This document shows positions 21,430-33,705 of a stretch of 64,000 nucleotides of DNA, one piece after another. Positions within the stretch are counted from its first letter, which is position 1. Every line of letters begins with the position of its first letter. The position numbers were made by a program, and so were the translations under genes. This DNA comes from Gnetum montanum (Eukaryota > Streptophyta > Gnetopsida > Gnetales > Gnetaceae), in assembly GCA_015680685.1 (NCBI GenBank), contig MNCI01025366.1, forward strand, positions 307,455-371,454, given 5' to 3'. Below the pieces are notes generated by a model that saw nothing but the letters and a program-made list of their open reading frames with translations, did no database searches and was not told the DNA's origin.

Positions 21430-24379
21430 GACAAAATTGAACACCTTGTTGGTCCTGGAGTCTCTACCGTGTAGAATGATGCACAAAACTATTGGAGAAG
21501 GTCACACCATCCTTGGGGGTGGTGGTTTCGACGGACCTTCACCAGCCTTTGGCCCATGCGATGGCGGTGGCACAAATGATGGTTGTCCCACAGTAGCTGT
21601 AACTTTCGGAGGCAACTAGAAAGCCTCTAAGAGAGCCCTCATTTTTTCTTCTTTGCTTTTGGGATTGTTCATTGTCCAAGCAGCTTCACCAATGAGTGCT
21701 AGAACTGGAACCTCCCAAGGGCATGGTAGTGCTGGGAAGAGTTCTTTTAGGTTGACAAACTAGGCTGCAAACTGCTTCTATTCGATGTCAAATGCTTGAA
21801 TTGATGTCTGCAGCTTCTGGTAGTTATTCATCCATTGGGCCAAGTTCTCCACGATCGCACGTTATCCCTCAAAACTTTTGTAGAGAACCTTGAGTTCCAT
21901 GTTTGCTATTTTCAATTTTTGCTTTATTGCTTTATGCACCTAGAACTCACCCTTGTATAGAGAATACAAGGCAGCCACTTACTTTTCCAATTCTGACCGT
22001 GGTCTCCTAGCTGTGAGCATAGCCAAGTTTGCATAGCATAGGTTGACAAGCTCCATATATTCTATCATCTCCTCAATCTGCAGCTCCTTAAGGTGGATTC
22101 CAACTTGATTATAGGCATTCAACCCATCAAAGATAGGTTGCCATACCTCACCTCCTTCTTAGAGCTGTTGGAGTGCTTGGTTCATTTTGGCCTTTACGAC
22201 ATGAATCTGCTTTTCATTTACTTCCTTCTATAATCTCACTTGGTCCTTGTAATGATTTTTGATGTTTTCAAATTTTAGGGCCTCATTCTTCCAAGTGGTG
22301 ATTTCAATTACAGATTTCTATCAAAACATCCGAACCTCCTCCATTGACAAATTTTTGTTCTCAGCGGCCAACCTTCTTACATCAACATTCACCCTGGCTA
22401 GTTCTTCCTGCTATTGGTGGATAAAATTTTTCATGTGTTCATTTTCTGCACCAACATTGCACAGGCAATGAACCTCCGTAGTCAACCTAACATTCTCCTA
22501 GCAAACCTTCGTCAAGTCCTTATTTAAAGTATATGCTTGAACGTCTACTAAGGACTTATTGAAGATTGCTTACTTGCGTTCATCCTCAACTATCTGAAGT
22601 TTGAGCTGAAGCTGTTGAAAAGCTTCATCTTTAGTGATTTCATGGTTGAGGAGAGCTGGATCAGCAAGTTGGGTTCTTAGTTGGGCCACTTCTGTTGCCA
22701 AGCATTGATAGGCAGCTTGAGCAATTTCAAGTTGCCCTTCCAAAATGAGGCTCTTATGCCTTGCCAAGAGCAGCTCTAACTAGGTTGTAGTGATGTTGTA
22801 CGGAAGGTCAAAGTCATCCAGAAGTAGTTGCCCGGTTCCCACCAGTCAGTCCAAAAATTCCTCATGTTGCAATGCATCGATCTTGCTACGTGAGGTTCCA
22901 GCAGATGCCTGTACATCTTGAAGTTCATGAATATCTGGTACATGTGCTGCCGATGCATTGAGAGTTGTAGCAATTGTATTAGCAACCACTTTAGCCACAA
23001 TCTCCTATCCTTGGTGCTACATCACCAAGATTGTTTCCCCTTCACCATCTTCCAAGTGTACCAAGAAGGTAGCAGCATTCCCAAAGATTTCACAAAATAG
23101 CTGCTGGGTTGATACTGTTACCTCTCAGACACTAGGATCTGTTCGTGTAGGCACTTGCATTCGGGCTATGGAGAACGTCGACCCTGCTCTTTCAAGTAAG
23201 CTAACTGACTGAGCCACTTGCTCTAGGTGGGTCATTATAGGATGATAGACCAAAGGATCTTCTTCTCCTCCACTAGTCCTGCCAAATTGCTCTTGCTGGC
23301 TCAAGAACATTTATTAGATTACGTGGATGTGTTCTGCTATGGTTTGCGAACCTGACCTTGTTATTTGTGCAGGTGGTGGAGGTGGTTGCTACTCCTCCTT
23401 TGTTTGTGTGGTGGCAAGAGTTTTATCCTTTATCATTTCCTGCCACGAGGTAATCAGGGCATGCCAAATTATATCATTGGAGTACTGTGTTATCCTTGCC
23501 CATTTGCACAACTTCTGGATTAGGCAGGGAAAGGGGAGAGCTCATCTTCCACGTTTGCTTTCAGCAAATGTCTTTTCAACCTCCAGGAATAACAACTATG
23601 GAAGACTCATTGGGAATTTTCCACTCAAGGTGACACATGCACGAGTGGAGAAGGCTATGATTTAGCTGGGTCTTATCGTTGGCTTCAAGTGGTAAGATGT
23701 GATCTTTGAGTACACCCTCTCCACTATGGTCAAAGAGCTAAATTCCTTACGCTCTACCCCATAGCACTGTTTGGTCCATTCTACCTTTACCTCTGGGTTG
23801 GCTTGTTTTGGAATCTCCACTACATCTGCTTCGGTCTTGGGCAACCCTAGAGCCTGTGCTATTGCCTTCGAAGAGTAAGAGACATAAATGTCTTTGATTC
23901 TTACTTTGGACCCTGGTTGCTGATTCATCTAGAAGAGATAGGTCTCTCCTAAGTACCATTCACCACTGGTTGTGATGATTGGCCACATCAGAGAGCTTTG
24001 CAGTTGAAGCCTCACATCTTCTAGAGCGTTCTTGAGGAATGGTCCAAAGTTTAGCTTTTGGAGGACCATCTGTTACACTTCACACAGCTTGATAGCATCA
24101 AGACAAGCTTGGGTTAGGGTGACCTCAGTTGTGGTGCTATCCCTAGAGTCTCATCCCCTTACGATTACTTGTTGGGAATCTCCTCTTTGAGAATCTAATG
24201 GATAGATTCCACATCAGGTCCTTCACAGAGGGGTCCAGTTGCATGAGAACCCTCCACATGCTCTGGCTATTGCGTGCTTCATCCCCTTCCTTTGCGTGGG
24301 TGCTTGCCCCTTGGTTGTCATGGTCCTTCGCCCCTTGGATGTATTGGTTTTGGTGCCATCTACAAACAAACAAAACCAC
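21430..24379 (-). pseudogene. Extra ORF of element E downstream of integrase (coiled-coil protein)
   Basis: A long coding remnant of roughly 900-950 codons between integrase and the 3' LTR. It was pieced together by eye from open segments separated by a few stops and frame changes. The N-terminal third (24379-23660) looks globular, with SSLMWPIITTSGEWYLGETY and KIKDIYVSYSSKAIAQALGL-like text and HLKPTIRPS. The middle (23310-21900) is rich in heptad-like Leu, Glu, Lys and Gln and probably forms coiled coils (LEGQLEIAQAAYQCLATEVA, LQLKLQIVEDERK). The C-terminal end is Pro-rich (PSKPPPPR, about 21540). No transmembrane segment or signal peptide was seen, so an envelope role is not supported. I do not recognise the family. 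It lies in the sense direction, in the position of additional ORFs known from Athila and Tat elements. Confidence 0.6.
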
Positions 24380-24779
24380 TAGTTAGGCTATGCACAAGTT
24401 TCTCAAAAAATGGGTCTCGTACACTTTTTCAATTTGACTAAGTTATGTTGTTAGCATGGGCATTCCATTAAGTCTCCTGGAGTGTTAATTCATGGGTTAT
24501 AGCCAAAAACAACAAGGGATGAGTTGAAGTTTAAATGATTGTTTTTGTTTCTTCCCTTAGAGGTGTGAAGTCATAATTAACTAATTAATTAATTAATTAA
24601 TTAATTACACATAGGCTTCACCCCCCTCGCCCCCACAACTGAGAGCATACCTCCAATTGCTTAAAAGGGCAAGGATCGGTTGATATGTACATGTGATAGA
24701 ACGTAGGTGCATAGGGAAGATTTAGGTAGAAAAAATGGCAAAATCTCCCCTCAATTTGGATTCCAAATGATGAAAATGT

Positions 24780-24895
24780 GAAGCGCAATGGCCCTATATA
24801 TAGGGATTGGGCATTGCATCGACAGGGCCGCATATACGCGGTCGTGTATACGTAGGGGGTTGCGTATACAAGGCCCTATATACACAAGGGTGTGC
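24780..24895 (-). promoter_or_regulatory. LTR-like internal promoter segment, element E
   Basis: A minus-strand CCTATATATAGGG at about 24792-24804 is preceded, in element orientation, by repeats of CGTATAC and GCGTATAC (24825-24880). The LTRs of E have the same arrangement, a TATA box with CGTATACG repeats upstream. It lies about 400 bp upstream of the extra ORF and points toward it. A promoter role is inferred from this layout. Confidence 0.5.
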
Positions 24896-26600
24896 ACCCA
24901 TTGACTAGCATTGACCAACCCAGAAAAGGCCTAAAATGATGAATTTGAAATGCCAAATTGGGGTGGTTGAAGCACGTGAGATGCCTGGTCATGGCTGAGA
25001 ATAGGAGGAAGGTAATCGGGGCTTGAAAAAGAGTAAAAATGGGAGAATGTGATGTAAAAGAACTCCGTAGGAAAGAAATCAAGTGACGGGACTCGGAAAA
25101 TAATCAACCATGAAATCCAAAGGATGGGAGACTTAACAAGCAGGACCAAGAATATGTAGGTGGATCCTCCCCATAGTAGGCAATAGTCTTAGTAGCCCTT
25201 GCATATCCTCAACACCAAGGTCCGTGGGCTCTGGGGCCAAGAAATGGTGTTCGCCAATTAATACTCCTACCCAAGAGATCCCACCAAGGCATGAGAAGCC
25301 CATGGAAACCATGACGAATGTTCACAACATAAAACGGGCAATGAGGTGAGTTATGGAGAGAAATGGGTGAAGAGAGAGATGAGAGAATGGGAATTCTGAT
25401 CGTTGGTCACATGAAACCCCATGTGCAGTTGTGGTTAAGTGACCTGGTAGAACCTTTCCTGAGTTTAGATCCAAAACTATCCACATGCAGTTACATCGCA
25501 GCAACAGACGAAGCCTCGACCATCCCCCAAGGAAGCAAGAATGCATCCATAGAGAACCACCATCCAACAATGTGAGAGGAAGGAAGTGAAATGGGACAAA
25601 GTTAGAGGGGACGAAGGGAGTCCCATAACTAGTGCTTGCGGCCTGTGAGAGGCAGTCTAAGGGGTGTGCTTTGAATTCCCACATAGTGATGCTTTTATTT
25701 TCTTCAATGTCTTATTATTTTATGGGAACCACACCATGCAAAGACCCATGCTTGTTTGCATGTATTCAACCAAGTGGTGTGCTTTGAATCCTCATGTTTT
25801 TTTTTGAAGTGAGGACCACATCATGCAAGGTCGAATTGCCCAGCAACTTCCTTGTAAAGAAGGATGTGGAGTGGTAAGAAACCCGTAAGGACACAAAGGC
25901 GACTTGGGAAGACAGAAGAGGATGATGAATGTTGCATTCCCCTTGAAGTCACACCCAATTCAAACCATTGGATCATCCCCGAGTCTGGGAACTACACAAG
26001 TCATACATTAATTAAAATGGTTTTAAGTGAAGGGGTTGCGTGTTTCCAACAGAAGGAAAATCATGAAGTGGATGAATGGGTGGTTGACGTGGACTCACTG
26101 CCAATTTTATGAACTAAAAATAGACATAAAATCCAAGGACAACAATGCAAGGGCAGAAGCGAGATAACAAGGTGGACTATTTTACACGACCCATCGCAAC
26201 AAAAACCACCATGCCACACAACTAACGATAATAAGACATCTTATTAGCAAACAATTGAAAATTAAACACACATAGACTTATATATAAACAACAACAAAGA
26301 AATGGAAAAATAACTAAAGAAAGGAAAAATTAGCAAGAATTGGCAAATGTATGAATGATGTTGAAAAACAAAAAATGTAAAACAAAAAAGAGTAAAGAAA
26401 AAGATTACAAAATAGTGAGGGGTGTAGTGGAATGGATTAGCAGGGATGTCGGTCTCTCCCACAATTGGGCAGAAAGGAGGAGATGTGAAATATGGAGCGA
26501 GGTTGTCCTGATGATGACAAGGCGGTATCACTGGTTGAGTGGTGTTCACAGAAAGGTTTTAGTTGTTGGCGGTTGACCAACTACGTTCTGGTGGGATCCT
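24896..26600 (-). other. Non-coding region of element E between integrase and extra ORF
   Basis: It aligns with 5046-7030 of B. It holds the duplicated GTGGTGTGCTTTGAAT units (25661 and 25774, spacing 113 bp). No open frame conserved with B was seen. The end near 26400-26540 encodes only low-complexity Phe/Leu-rich frames. Confidence 0.6.
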
Positions 26601-27884
26601 CAGGTTTTTGGATAACCAAGGACCTAGATGGAAAGGTTTCAGAGACAATGTAAGGTCCCTCCCATAGTGTTTGAAACTTAGTCAGTTGAGATACATGTGA
26701 GGGGTTCCAATACAACACCTTGTCTCCACATATGAATGTGACCTTCTAAATCCTAAGATCATGTCATTTTTTGTTGAAGGCCTTGTGGATCTCATTTGAA
26801 GATAGGGCCACTAATCGATTCTCATCTAGCATACTTAAATTGATAAGTTGTTTGCATTGTGCTAGTGGGAGGTCAAGGCCTAAGTCACTGGTGGTGGATA
26901 GTGTGCGGAGTTCAATGTGAATTGGAAGCGTTGGTAACTTTCCGTACAATAACTCATAGGGAGAGTACCCTACAGGGAGTTTCCAAGTGGAGTGATAGGC
27001 CCATAGGGCATCGTTAAGTTTGTTACTCCAATCCCCTCCTATATTTGCTGATGGTTCGGGTAAGGATCTTGGTGATATCCCTATTGGTGACTTTGGCCTA
27101 CCTGTTGGCTTGGGGGTGATAGGGTGTTGTAAATTTATGGGTGACCCCCAAGTGTTACATGAGTTTTCGAAAAGTGACACCTATGAAATGAGTCCCACTA
27201 TCTAAAATAAGTACACATGGCACTCCAAACCTGTTGATGATTTTTTGTTGGACAAATTGTGCGGTAGTGTTGGAAAAACAGTCAATGACGGCTACCGCTT
27301 CTGCCCACTTTGTACAATAGTCCACCATTACAATGATGTATTCCTTTCCATTTGATAGGGGAGTGATTGGCCACATGAAGTCAATGCCCCAGATATTTAA
27401 GGGCTCCCGTGGTTGGATCTACTGTTGATGTCCCTCCATCTATGCAGTCATCCCACCGTATCTCTGGCATCAATCGTAGGAGTGGGTGAACCATTGTGCA
27501 TCCCTGAAGATTATGGACCACTAATATCTTAAAAATAGAATCTTAATGGCTGTATGGTGTCCAGCATAGTGGACCCCACAAGGACCCTCATGACCATCTT
27601 GAAGGATGCGCAGCGTATCGTCATCAGGGATACACCATCGAACCAGGCCATCTGCGCACACCTTGTAAAGGTGGCCATTGATTTCCATGAAGTGCTTGGC
27701 CTTATGAAGAAACTATTGTATCTACCAATGGTTCCACTCCTTTGGTAACTCTTGAGTGATGAGGTAGGTGAGGATGTGGTTGAACCAAGGTGATTCCTTG
27801 GACACCTGTGGATCAACTACACCTGCGAAGAGGATTTCATCTAGAAATTGGTCAGAGAGGGGCTCCTCCTCTTTTGTGTCATCC
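26601..27884 (-). pseudogene. Ty3/gypsy integrase, element E
   Basis: The HHCC region is at about 27770-27420 (GHLYKVCADGLVRWCIPDDD, HEGPCGVHYAGHHTA, then CQRYGGM). The core has WGIDFMWP (first Asp) and LILDSGTHF (second Asp). At HPQANR-stop-AKV (about 27085-27110) the expected third catalytic Glu is Lys and a stop precedes it. The C-terminal part (27180-26764 and below) has LNDALWAYHSTWKLPVGYSP, YELLYGKLPTLPI and LSMLDENRLVALSSNEIHKA. Stops and the Glu change make it inactive. Confidence 0.89.
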
Positions 27885-28288
27885 CATCATAACTGAGATA
27901 AGTGGTCAACCACCACATTCTCAATCCCCTTCCAGTCTACCATGGTGAGATCAAACTCTTGAAGAATCACCAACCACTGGATGATGCAGGGGCTCACCAT
28001 TGTTTTGTTCATCAACAACCGAATAGCACTATGGTTAGTATGCACGAACACCTTGTATCCGAGCACATAGTGTTGGAATTTTTCCAAGGTGAACACCACC
28101 GCCATCAACTCCTTTTTGGTGGTGGTGTAGTTAAGCTGAGCACCCATAATGCTATGGCTTGCACAGTGGATATAGTATGGACATTTTTGATCATCACACT
28201 GTGTAAGCATGGCCCCCAAGGTGTAATTAGATGCATCCATCATGATGTGGAAGGGCTTGGACCAAGCAGGTTCCTATAGAACTAGAGT
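27885..28288 (-). pseudogene. RNase H domain, element E
   Basis: This segment is open over about 118 codons (28243-27887): MMDASNYTLGAMLTQ, CPYYIHCASHSI, LNYTTTKKELMAVVFTLEKF, YYVLGYKVFV-type text and DWKGIENVVVDHLSQL. It is the best preserved reading frame in E. RT lies directly upstream and integrase downstream. Confidence 0.89.
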
Positions 28289-29275
28289 TTCTACGAGTTT
28301 CTGTTTAAGAAATTGGAATGCTAATTCACATTCCTTGGTCTAGATGAACGGAGCATCTTTCTTTGTAAGTTCTACTAACGGCTTGGGGATCTTCAAGAAG
28401 TTTTCAATGAAGTAGTGGTAGTAACCAGTATGGACAAGGAATGATTGCACATCTTTTACAGTACTTGGTTGTCAGTTGATTTCTTGGATGACCCTAATCT
28501 TTTTAGGATCCATGCTAATCCATTTCTTTGAGATGCAATGCCCCAGCACAATGCCTTCTTAGACCATCAAATGGCATTTCTGCCAATTGAGCTACAGATT
28601 GGTGTCTACACATCGTTTTAGAACCTACTCGAGACAGTCCAAGGCTTTCTCGAACATGGCCCCATAGGTAGAGAAGTCATTCATGAAGACTTCTACCCCA
28701 TTTCCAATCTGTTGTTGGAAGATGCTAAGGACAAGGCGTTGGAACATGGCAGGTGCATTATACAAGCCAAAAGGCATCTTCTTGTATGCAAAAGTCCCCC
28801 ATGGACTTGTGAAAGTTGTTTTGGCCTAGTTCTCTGGTGCTATTTGGATTTGGTTGTAGCCACTATAACCATCCAAAAAGTTGTAATAGCGGTGCCTTGT
28901 AATGGTTTCCAACACCTAGTCCACAAATGGGAGTGGAAAGTGATCCTTGAAGGTGGCCATGTTGAGAAATTGGAAATCAATACAGACCCTCCATTTTCCA
29001 CCTTTCTTTAGCACAATAACAAGTGGGCTAACCCATTCGCTATCGTCAATAGAATAGATGAACCTCGCCTTTAACAATTTTTTGATTTCATCTTTGATGA
29101 CCTACTTAAGTTTGGGATTCAATCGTCTTTGTGCCTATCATCATGGCTTCATGGAGGAGTCAATATAGATTCGATGTTGGAAGACCCTAGGATCAACTCC
29201 AGTTAACTCAAGATATGACCATGAAAATGTAGCATCCCATTTGTTCACCACCTTCAGCAATTTCTTCTTCTATTA
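28289..29275 (-). pseudogene. Reverse transcriptase, element E
   Basis: It begins near 29200 with RVFQHRIYIDSSMKP. SEWVSPLVIVLKKGGKWRVC, DFQFLNMATFKDHFPLPF, YNFLDGYSGYNQIQIAPE and TTFTSPWGTFAYKKMPFGL follow. The catalytic box at about 28673-28694 reads VEVFMNDFS, so the first Asp of the conserved DD pair is Asn. The thumb is CISKKWISMDPKKIRVIQE and VQSFLVHTGYYHYFIENF. There are in-frame stops. It was once a complete gypsy RT. Confidence 0.9.
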
Positions 29276-29690
29276 AGGAGCAAGGGTGGCATTGATAATT
29301 ACTAGCTTTCCATTTCATAAAAATGCATATTCCAAGTGAGCCGGTAAAGACTTGAGCTCCAGGGGCTCTTATTTGAAGCTTTCAGGGATTTGCAGCTTCC
29401 CCCAGTCATCATGGTCATCAATAATGGAGACCTATTGATGAATCTCTTCCATTTCATCCATGCTTTCAATGTAGGCTTGTACAAGCCCCTCAGATGGTTC
29501 CATGCACAATGTGCTACTATCAGGATCAGCTGTTAGCCAGTGGGTGCCCTCTTGATTGGTGGCTACTGCATATAGGCATTGTTGAATAGGTGATTCCTCG
29601 GTACACTAACTGCATGCTTGAATGGATATCCACTTAGAGGACCATAACTGCTGCACATAGTTGCACCCTGAGTCACTGTACTCAATGCAT
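29276..29690 (-). other. PR-RT linker of element E
   Basis: It encodes the linker with DDWGKLQIPESFK and EPLELKSLPAHLEYAFL, broken by stops. The same linker marks the deletion junction in element A. Confidence 0.65.
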
Positions 29691-30115
29691 GGAACATGCT
29701 TCTTCTCGATCTTCCCAAAAGGATTTTCCTTTGAAATTTCAAGGGAAAGATCTTAGAGTCCTAATCATGCATCCACCGTGCTTGGCTAGGCTCTTCCCAT
29801 GATGATTGGGAAGTTTCCCTTGCAGTTCTCCACACGAATGACTAGGAAATCAGCAGGATAAGACCACCCACAAACGATGGTCACAATGTCCTCCACTAAT
29901 CCCAAGGGAACAGTGATGGATTGGTTTGCTAACTCGAGCCTAATGTTGCTCTTCTTTAGTGGGGGAAAGTTCTAGTTATTGTACATGTCATGAGAGATCA
30001 AATTGACTCCTGACCTCGAGTCCAAAAGAGCTTTGCATGGCTCATTCCCTACCACCTGAAGATAGATGAGGGGGCTTCTCAGATTAGTCAATTTTTGGGG
30101 AAGATGACCTACCTT
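29691..30115 (-). pseudogene. Aspartic protease, element E
   Basis: VGNEPCKALLDSRSGVNLIS carries the active-site Asp (Asp-Ser-Arg in place of Asp-Ser/Thr-Gly). PPLKKSNIRLELANQSITVP, LGLVEDIVTIVCGWSYPADF and FPIIMGRA follow. A stop after HDMYNN (29970) and two more near 29760-29790 break it. It sits between the gag tail and the linker, as in A and B. Confidence 0.86.
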
Positions 30116-32637
30116 GATCCAGTCGGTCATGGAATGAGTGAGCATGACCGTTTGGATGTTGGAGTGTGGTTGGCTTGAAGGCTGCTCTAGCGATGGAATA
30201 GTAGAGATGCTTGAAGGTTTAGAGGCATTGGCCACAGATGTATGTGAGGGTATGTTCAAATTATTGGGCTGGAAAAAAGGACATTTTCGTGGTTTGGATT
30301 CTAGTCCACTCGGCTGAGGTGCTAGTTGTAGGTTGATAGCCCTCGTAGCATTTCTTTGCTGTAGCTGTGGTGGTATCTCTCCCTACATAGGTGGAGTAGG
30401 TGGTAGCTGAGTGGGATGTTGTGTAGAAGGAGTGGCAAGAGAAGGTGATGGAGGATAGAAGAGATGTGGGTTTTTCCCCCTGGGTGATGGAGATTGAGGT
30501 TGGAAATATTCCAGGTGCTGGTAATAACTTTGAAAGGCCACATGAATGGAACAGTCCCGTGGAGAGACTGGTTGCTAAATGTAGTACCCATAGGGATCTC
30601 GCTATTTGTAAGGGTAGTGCTACCTTGGAGGTGGCATCCCCCATGCTTGTGGGTGCTACCACTGCTGGAAGTATTCGTAGGGTTGCGGTGGCACTCCACT
30701 TGGATAGTATCCTTACTGTTGGTGGAACTACCTTGGGTTGCCTTGTGGGTAACGTAACCTTTGGGGTGTTTGCCTCTTCGCCAAGCGATGATTCAATGCA
30801 TATACCCCAGACTCTTGAAGATGTGACACCACAGGGAAACATCCCTTAGGATGTTCATATTGGCATATGCCACATTCATCATCCTCCTCGGTGTTAGAGT
30901 TTGCAAGCTGCTCTGCTATAGCAACTTTACCCTTACCCCTATATTGGGCATATTCAGCTTCTTTCTTCCTGTGCCGATCATGATCATTACCTTGTTCTTT
31001 GGACTCCTCTACAATTTTCAGCACACTCTAGAATTTTTTATCTAAAGAGTCCCACATCTTATCAACCTTTGCTAATATTTTAGATGCAAACTTTTGTAAA
31101 GGCAAGGTCTTTCGATTCACCACTGCTTCCAATGGTGATTTCTCCTCCTTGTCACAAAATCAGGCCTCCCTCTTTTTGATGGAGGGATCTCGATTAAATT
31201 CTTTTGCACTCTCCTTCTTTCTAAGTTCCCCTTCCTCCTTGGCCACCTGTTCAATGAGGCATTGCAATTGATGGGTTCTTAGCTCCAACAGTTATCCCTA
31301 AGCGTACACCCCAAGGGTCTTTCGCATTTCAAAATGGAGCCTATCAATGATGTGGCGAAGTTGTGCCCGCTGAGAGTAGCCATGACCAGGGCACCGATGT
31401 AGTAGTGAATAGTATCTGCTCATGGTTGCATCCAAGTGTTCATGATTACCTTGCTTCCACCCTTGGATTTGACATCTTAGGTTCACCACTCTAGAGTATG
31501 TTTGATATTTTTCATTGAAAATCTCAAGCATCGTACCCCATCTTCTGATTGATTCTGGTTCCAAGGACCGGTACTAGTTTTCTGCTTCCTTGATGAGTGT
31601 GTGAGGGAACAACTTCAGCTTCTGCCAATCATTTTCAATGTTATGCAGGGTGCAGGCATCATGGAATGCCTATAGGTGAGTTTTCGAATCATAGTTGTAT
31701 CCCCCTTCAAATTTGGGGATGTTGTTCATATCAACGCGCTTGATCCGGCTATCCTTTATGTGCCTACTAGGGATCTGAACTACCTCAGTGATCTAGAGCA
31801 TGCTTCGAGTAGCTAACAAAGGCTCATTCGAGTCATAGTCCTGCTGAGGACTAGGATGTCTGTGATGATTTCGACTACCCCTCCTTTCATGCTAGCGAGC
31901 ATTGCACTATTGATCGCACATTTCCTCACATTGTCCCTTTCGATCCTTTCGACCACCATCCTTTTACTACTTTCTACCTCAGTTACAATCAGAGCCTGAA
32001 CTAGATGAAGGTATGTGAGAGTAAGAGGATGGAGAAGAGGGAGGAGAGTCGCCACCTCTCTAGTGTTGATCTCCCCCTCTACCCTGATGATGGCCTCGAT
32101 CATCCTACCCATCCTTGCTATGTGACCCTCCATCCCCTTGAGGATCTTGGTTACTTGGAGGCTTGTTCTNACTTGGAGGCTTATTCTGAATGATGGACTA
32201 AAGGATCTGCTGTCCCAGGGGAAGTTTGGCCTAATGGAAATCATGAAAGATGGGATCCCCATCATCCTGTAGGCCTTGCGAGAATAAGGAGTTACTAAAT
32301 TATTTCCCTTTAGGTGTTCATAACTTTCTACCTGCTGCTGATCTTGTGCTCATTGAGCCTCAGTGGGACAATAGTCCCGGTAGTCATGGTCCTCCATGGC
32401 GTACTCCACTCCATGGTCCTGAATGCCTAGTCTACCAAGATTGTGAAATAGCATTGTAGGTGCTGATTGGTCGAGTGGTAGTATGATGTTGCCCTCCATG
32501 TCTTGCCATCATAGATGCTCATCCTGATGTAGGATGAATGTGAAGTTAGGGATATATTCATCGAGATGTGTGTATGCCACCTGACATTCCTGTGGCACTA
32601 GTGGGTTGGATACATCTCACCTGTGAGAAGAAGTCAA
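30116..32637 (-). pseudogene. Ty3/gypsy gag, element E
   Basis: The start equivalent to MSSSH in A, B and D is TTG at 32635-32637, so the start codon is lost. The N-terminal domain resembles B (VPQECQVAYTHLDEYIPNFT). The capsid domain ends with ESIRRWGTMLEIFNEKYQTY, WKQGNHEHLDATMSRYYSLL and LRHIIDRLHFEMRKTLGVYA (31564-31298). A CGICQYEHPKGC motif (about 30838-30873) is followed by SHLQESGVYALNHRL. A Pro/Gln/Tyr-rich tail (30720-30280) precedes the protease. A single N at 32170 and several stops interrupt it. Confidence 0.87.
32170..32170. other. Single-N assembly mark with repeated flanks
   Basis: ACTTGGAGGCTTGTTCT before the N and ACTTGGAGGCTTATTCT after it are near-identical, which suggests unmerged contig ends inside gag of E. 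Confidence 0.7.
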
Positions 32638-32782
32638 AGTGGATGTTAGATGATCCATTTAATCAATGTACCTTATGTTTACTTTAGTCCACCTAGCGTG
32701 CGTAAATGTTACTATCCTGGGTCCATTCCAACGATGTGTATGGTAATTTACTAAGGTTAGATGACTCATGTAAGACTAACAG

Positions 32783-32800
32783 TCCCTGGCAACGACACCA
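32783..32800 (-). promoter_or_regulatory. Primer binding site, element E (tRNA-Asp type)
   Basis: The minus strand reads TGGTGTCGTTGCCAGGGA, one base from the LTR. It has three transitions from the tRNA-Asp-type site. Confidence 0.82.
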
Positions 32801-32801
32801 A

Positions 32802-33705
32802 TGATGAGCGGCTAGGTACCCCTACACCCAACCATGCGAATCACGAGCGTTCACACACGACTCGGTCGAATTCTGTATACTGTAAGCACTTAACATACAC
32901 TAGACCTCTAACCAGCAAAACCCTTTGTTAGAATGGTTGTTGTCTTCTCAACCTCACTTGTGAGTATCTAATGGAAATGGTTAAGTGAGATTGAGGCAAC
33001 TGATTTTTATAGTTTTTACTTTATCTTTTGGCATCTAATTAAGGTATGAAAAGTAAGGAATAAAATATTATCTAATCTACAATTATCCTAATCTATATCT
33101 TAACTATTCCTAGCATAAGTATCTGATCCCATCTTCCGGGCACGTTCTGAGCATTCCCTAAACACTACTGGGCTACCAGACGTTAAGCATCATTGGGTTA
33201 TTAAGTGTTGGGTTTGCGCTCGAGATGGTCATACTTATGGTTTCTATGAACTATGAATGAATGATAGCAATTAAACTAATAATAAGAGAAACTTAAGTAA
33301 TTATCAAAGCATATAAATATTAAGCTATTGAATGCATTAAATGACTAAGTCCAAATGCTGCAAGGAATGCTCGAAGAGTTTGTCTTTATTGTCATCACGC
33401 CAATGGGCTCAGATACATCAACGCTCGAATAAAGAGCTGGTCACTTTTCTTACACCTACTGTGGGCACTTGGAAAATATTCTATCTCCTGCGAGAACAAA
33501 CTACAAAAGCTTCGCTACAACTGACAAAAAGATGCCTCAATGAGGCGGAAGGCCCTCTTATTTATAGGCCGAAATAGGTGCTGCATAAACGGGGCCACGT
33601 CGACGCATGGAAGGATGTGTCGAAGGGGCCACGTCAACGATGCCACGTATACGGAGTCCCATATATGCAGCCTAGTAGACGCAACGACCATTAAAAACTT
33701 CATCA
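32802..33705 (-). repeat. 5' LTR of element E (904 bp)
   Basis: It starts TGATGAGCGGCTAGGTACCC and ends CTTCATCA. It pairs with 20325-21252, sharing long runs such as ATTAAGGTATGAAAAGTAAG (near 33040 and 20570). The TATA box (minus) is at about 33559-33572. Confidence 0.92.

Larger units (their letters stand above)
20325..33705 (-). mobile_element. Athila-like element E, full-length (13.4 kb)
   Basis: LTRs at 20325-21252 and 32802-33705 flank a primer site, gag, PR, RT, RH, IN, an extra ORF and a polypurine tract, all in the minus direction. The flanks are GAGAG (20320-20324) and GTGAG (33706-33710), a 5-bp target duplication with one difference. Removing E restores a continuous copia RT/RNase H frame. 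The coding regions carry stops, a lost gag start and catalytic substitutions, so it is not autonomous now. Confidence 0.92.

Noticed and set aside
21437-21619. Gly-rich plus-strand ORF
   Set aside because: It is the complement of the Pro-rich end of the extra ORF of element E.
24560-24606. TTAA-rich tandem run as a functional element
   Set aside because: A simple AT microsatellite (TTAA repeats) with nothing tying it to a function.
30261-30842. 193-codon minus-strand ORF
   Set aside because: It is out of frame with the recognisable gag tail (YGYY.QQP.SP) of the same region, which is shared with A. Open by composition only.
30445-30849. 134-codon plus-strand ORF
   Set aside because: Shadow of the Pro/Gln-rich gag tail of element E on the other strand.
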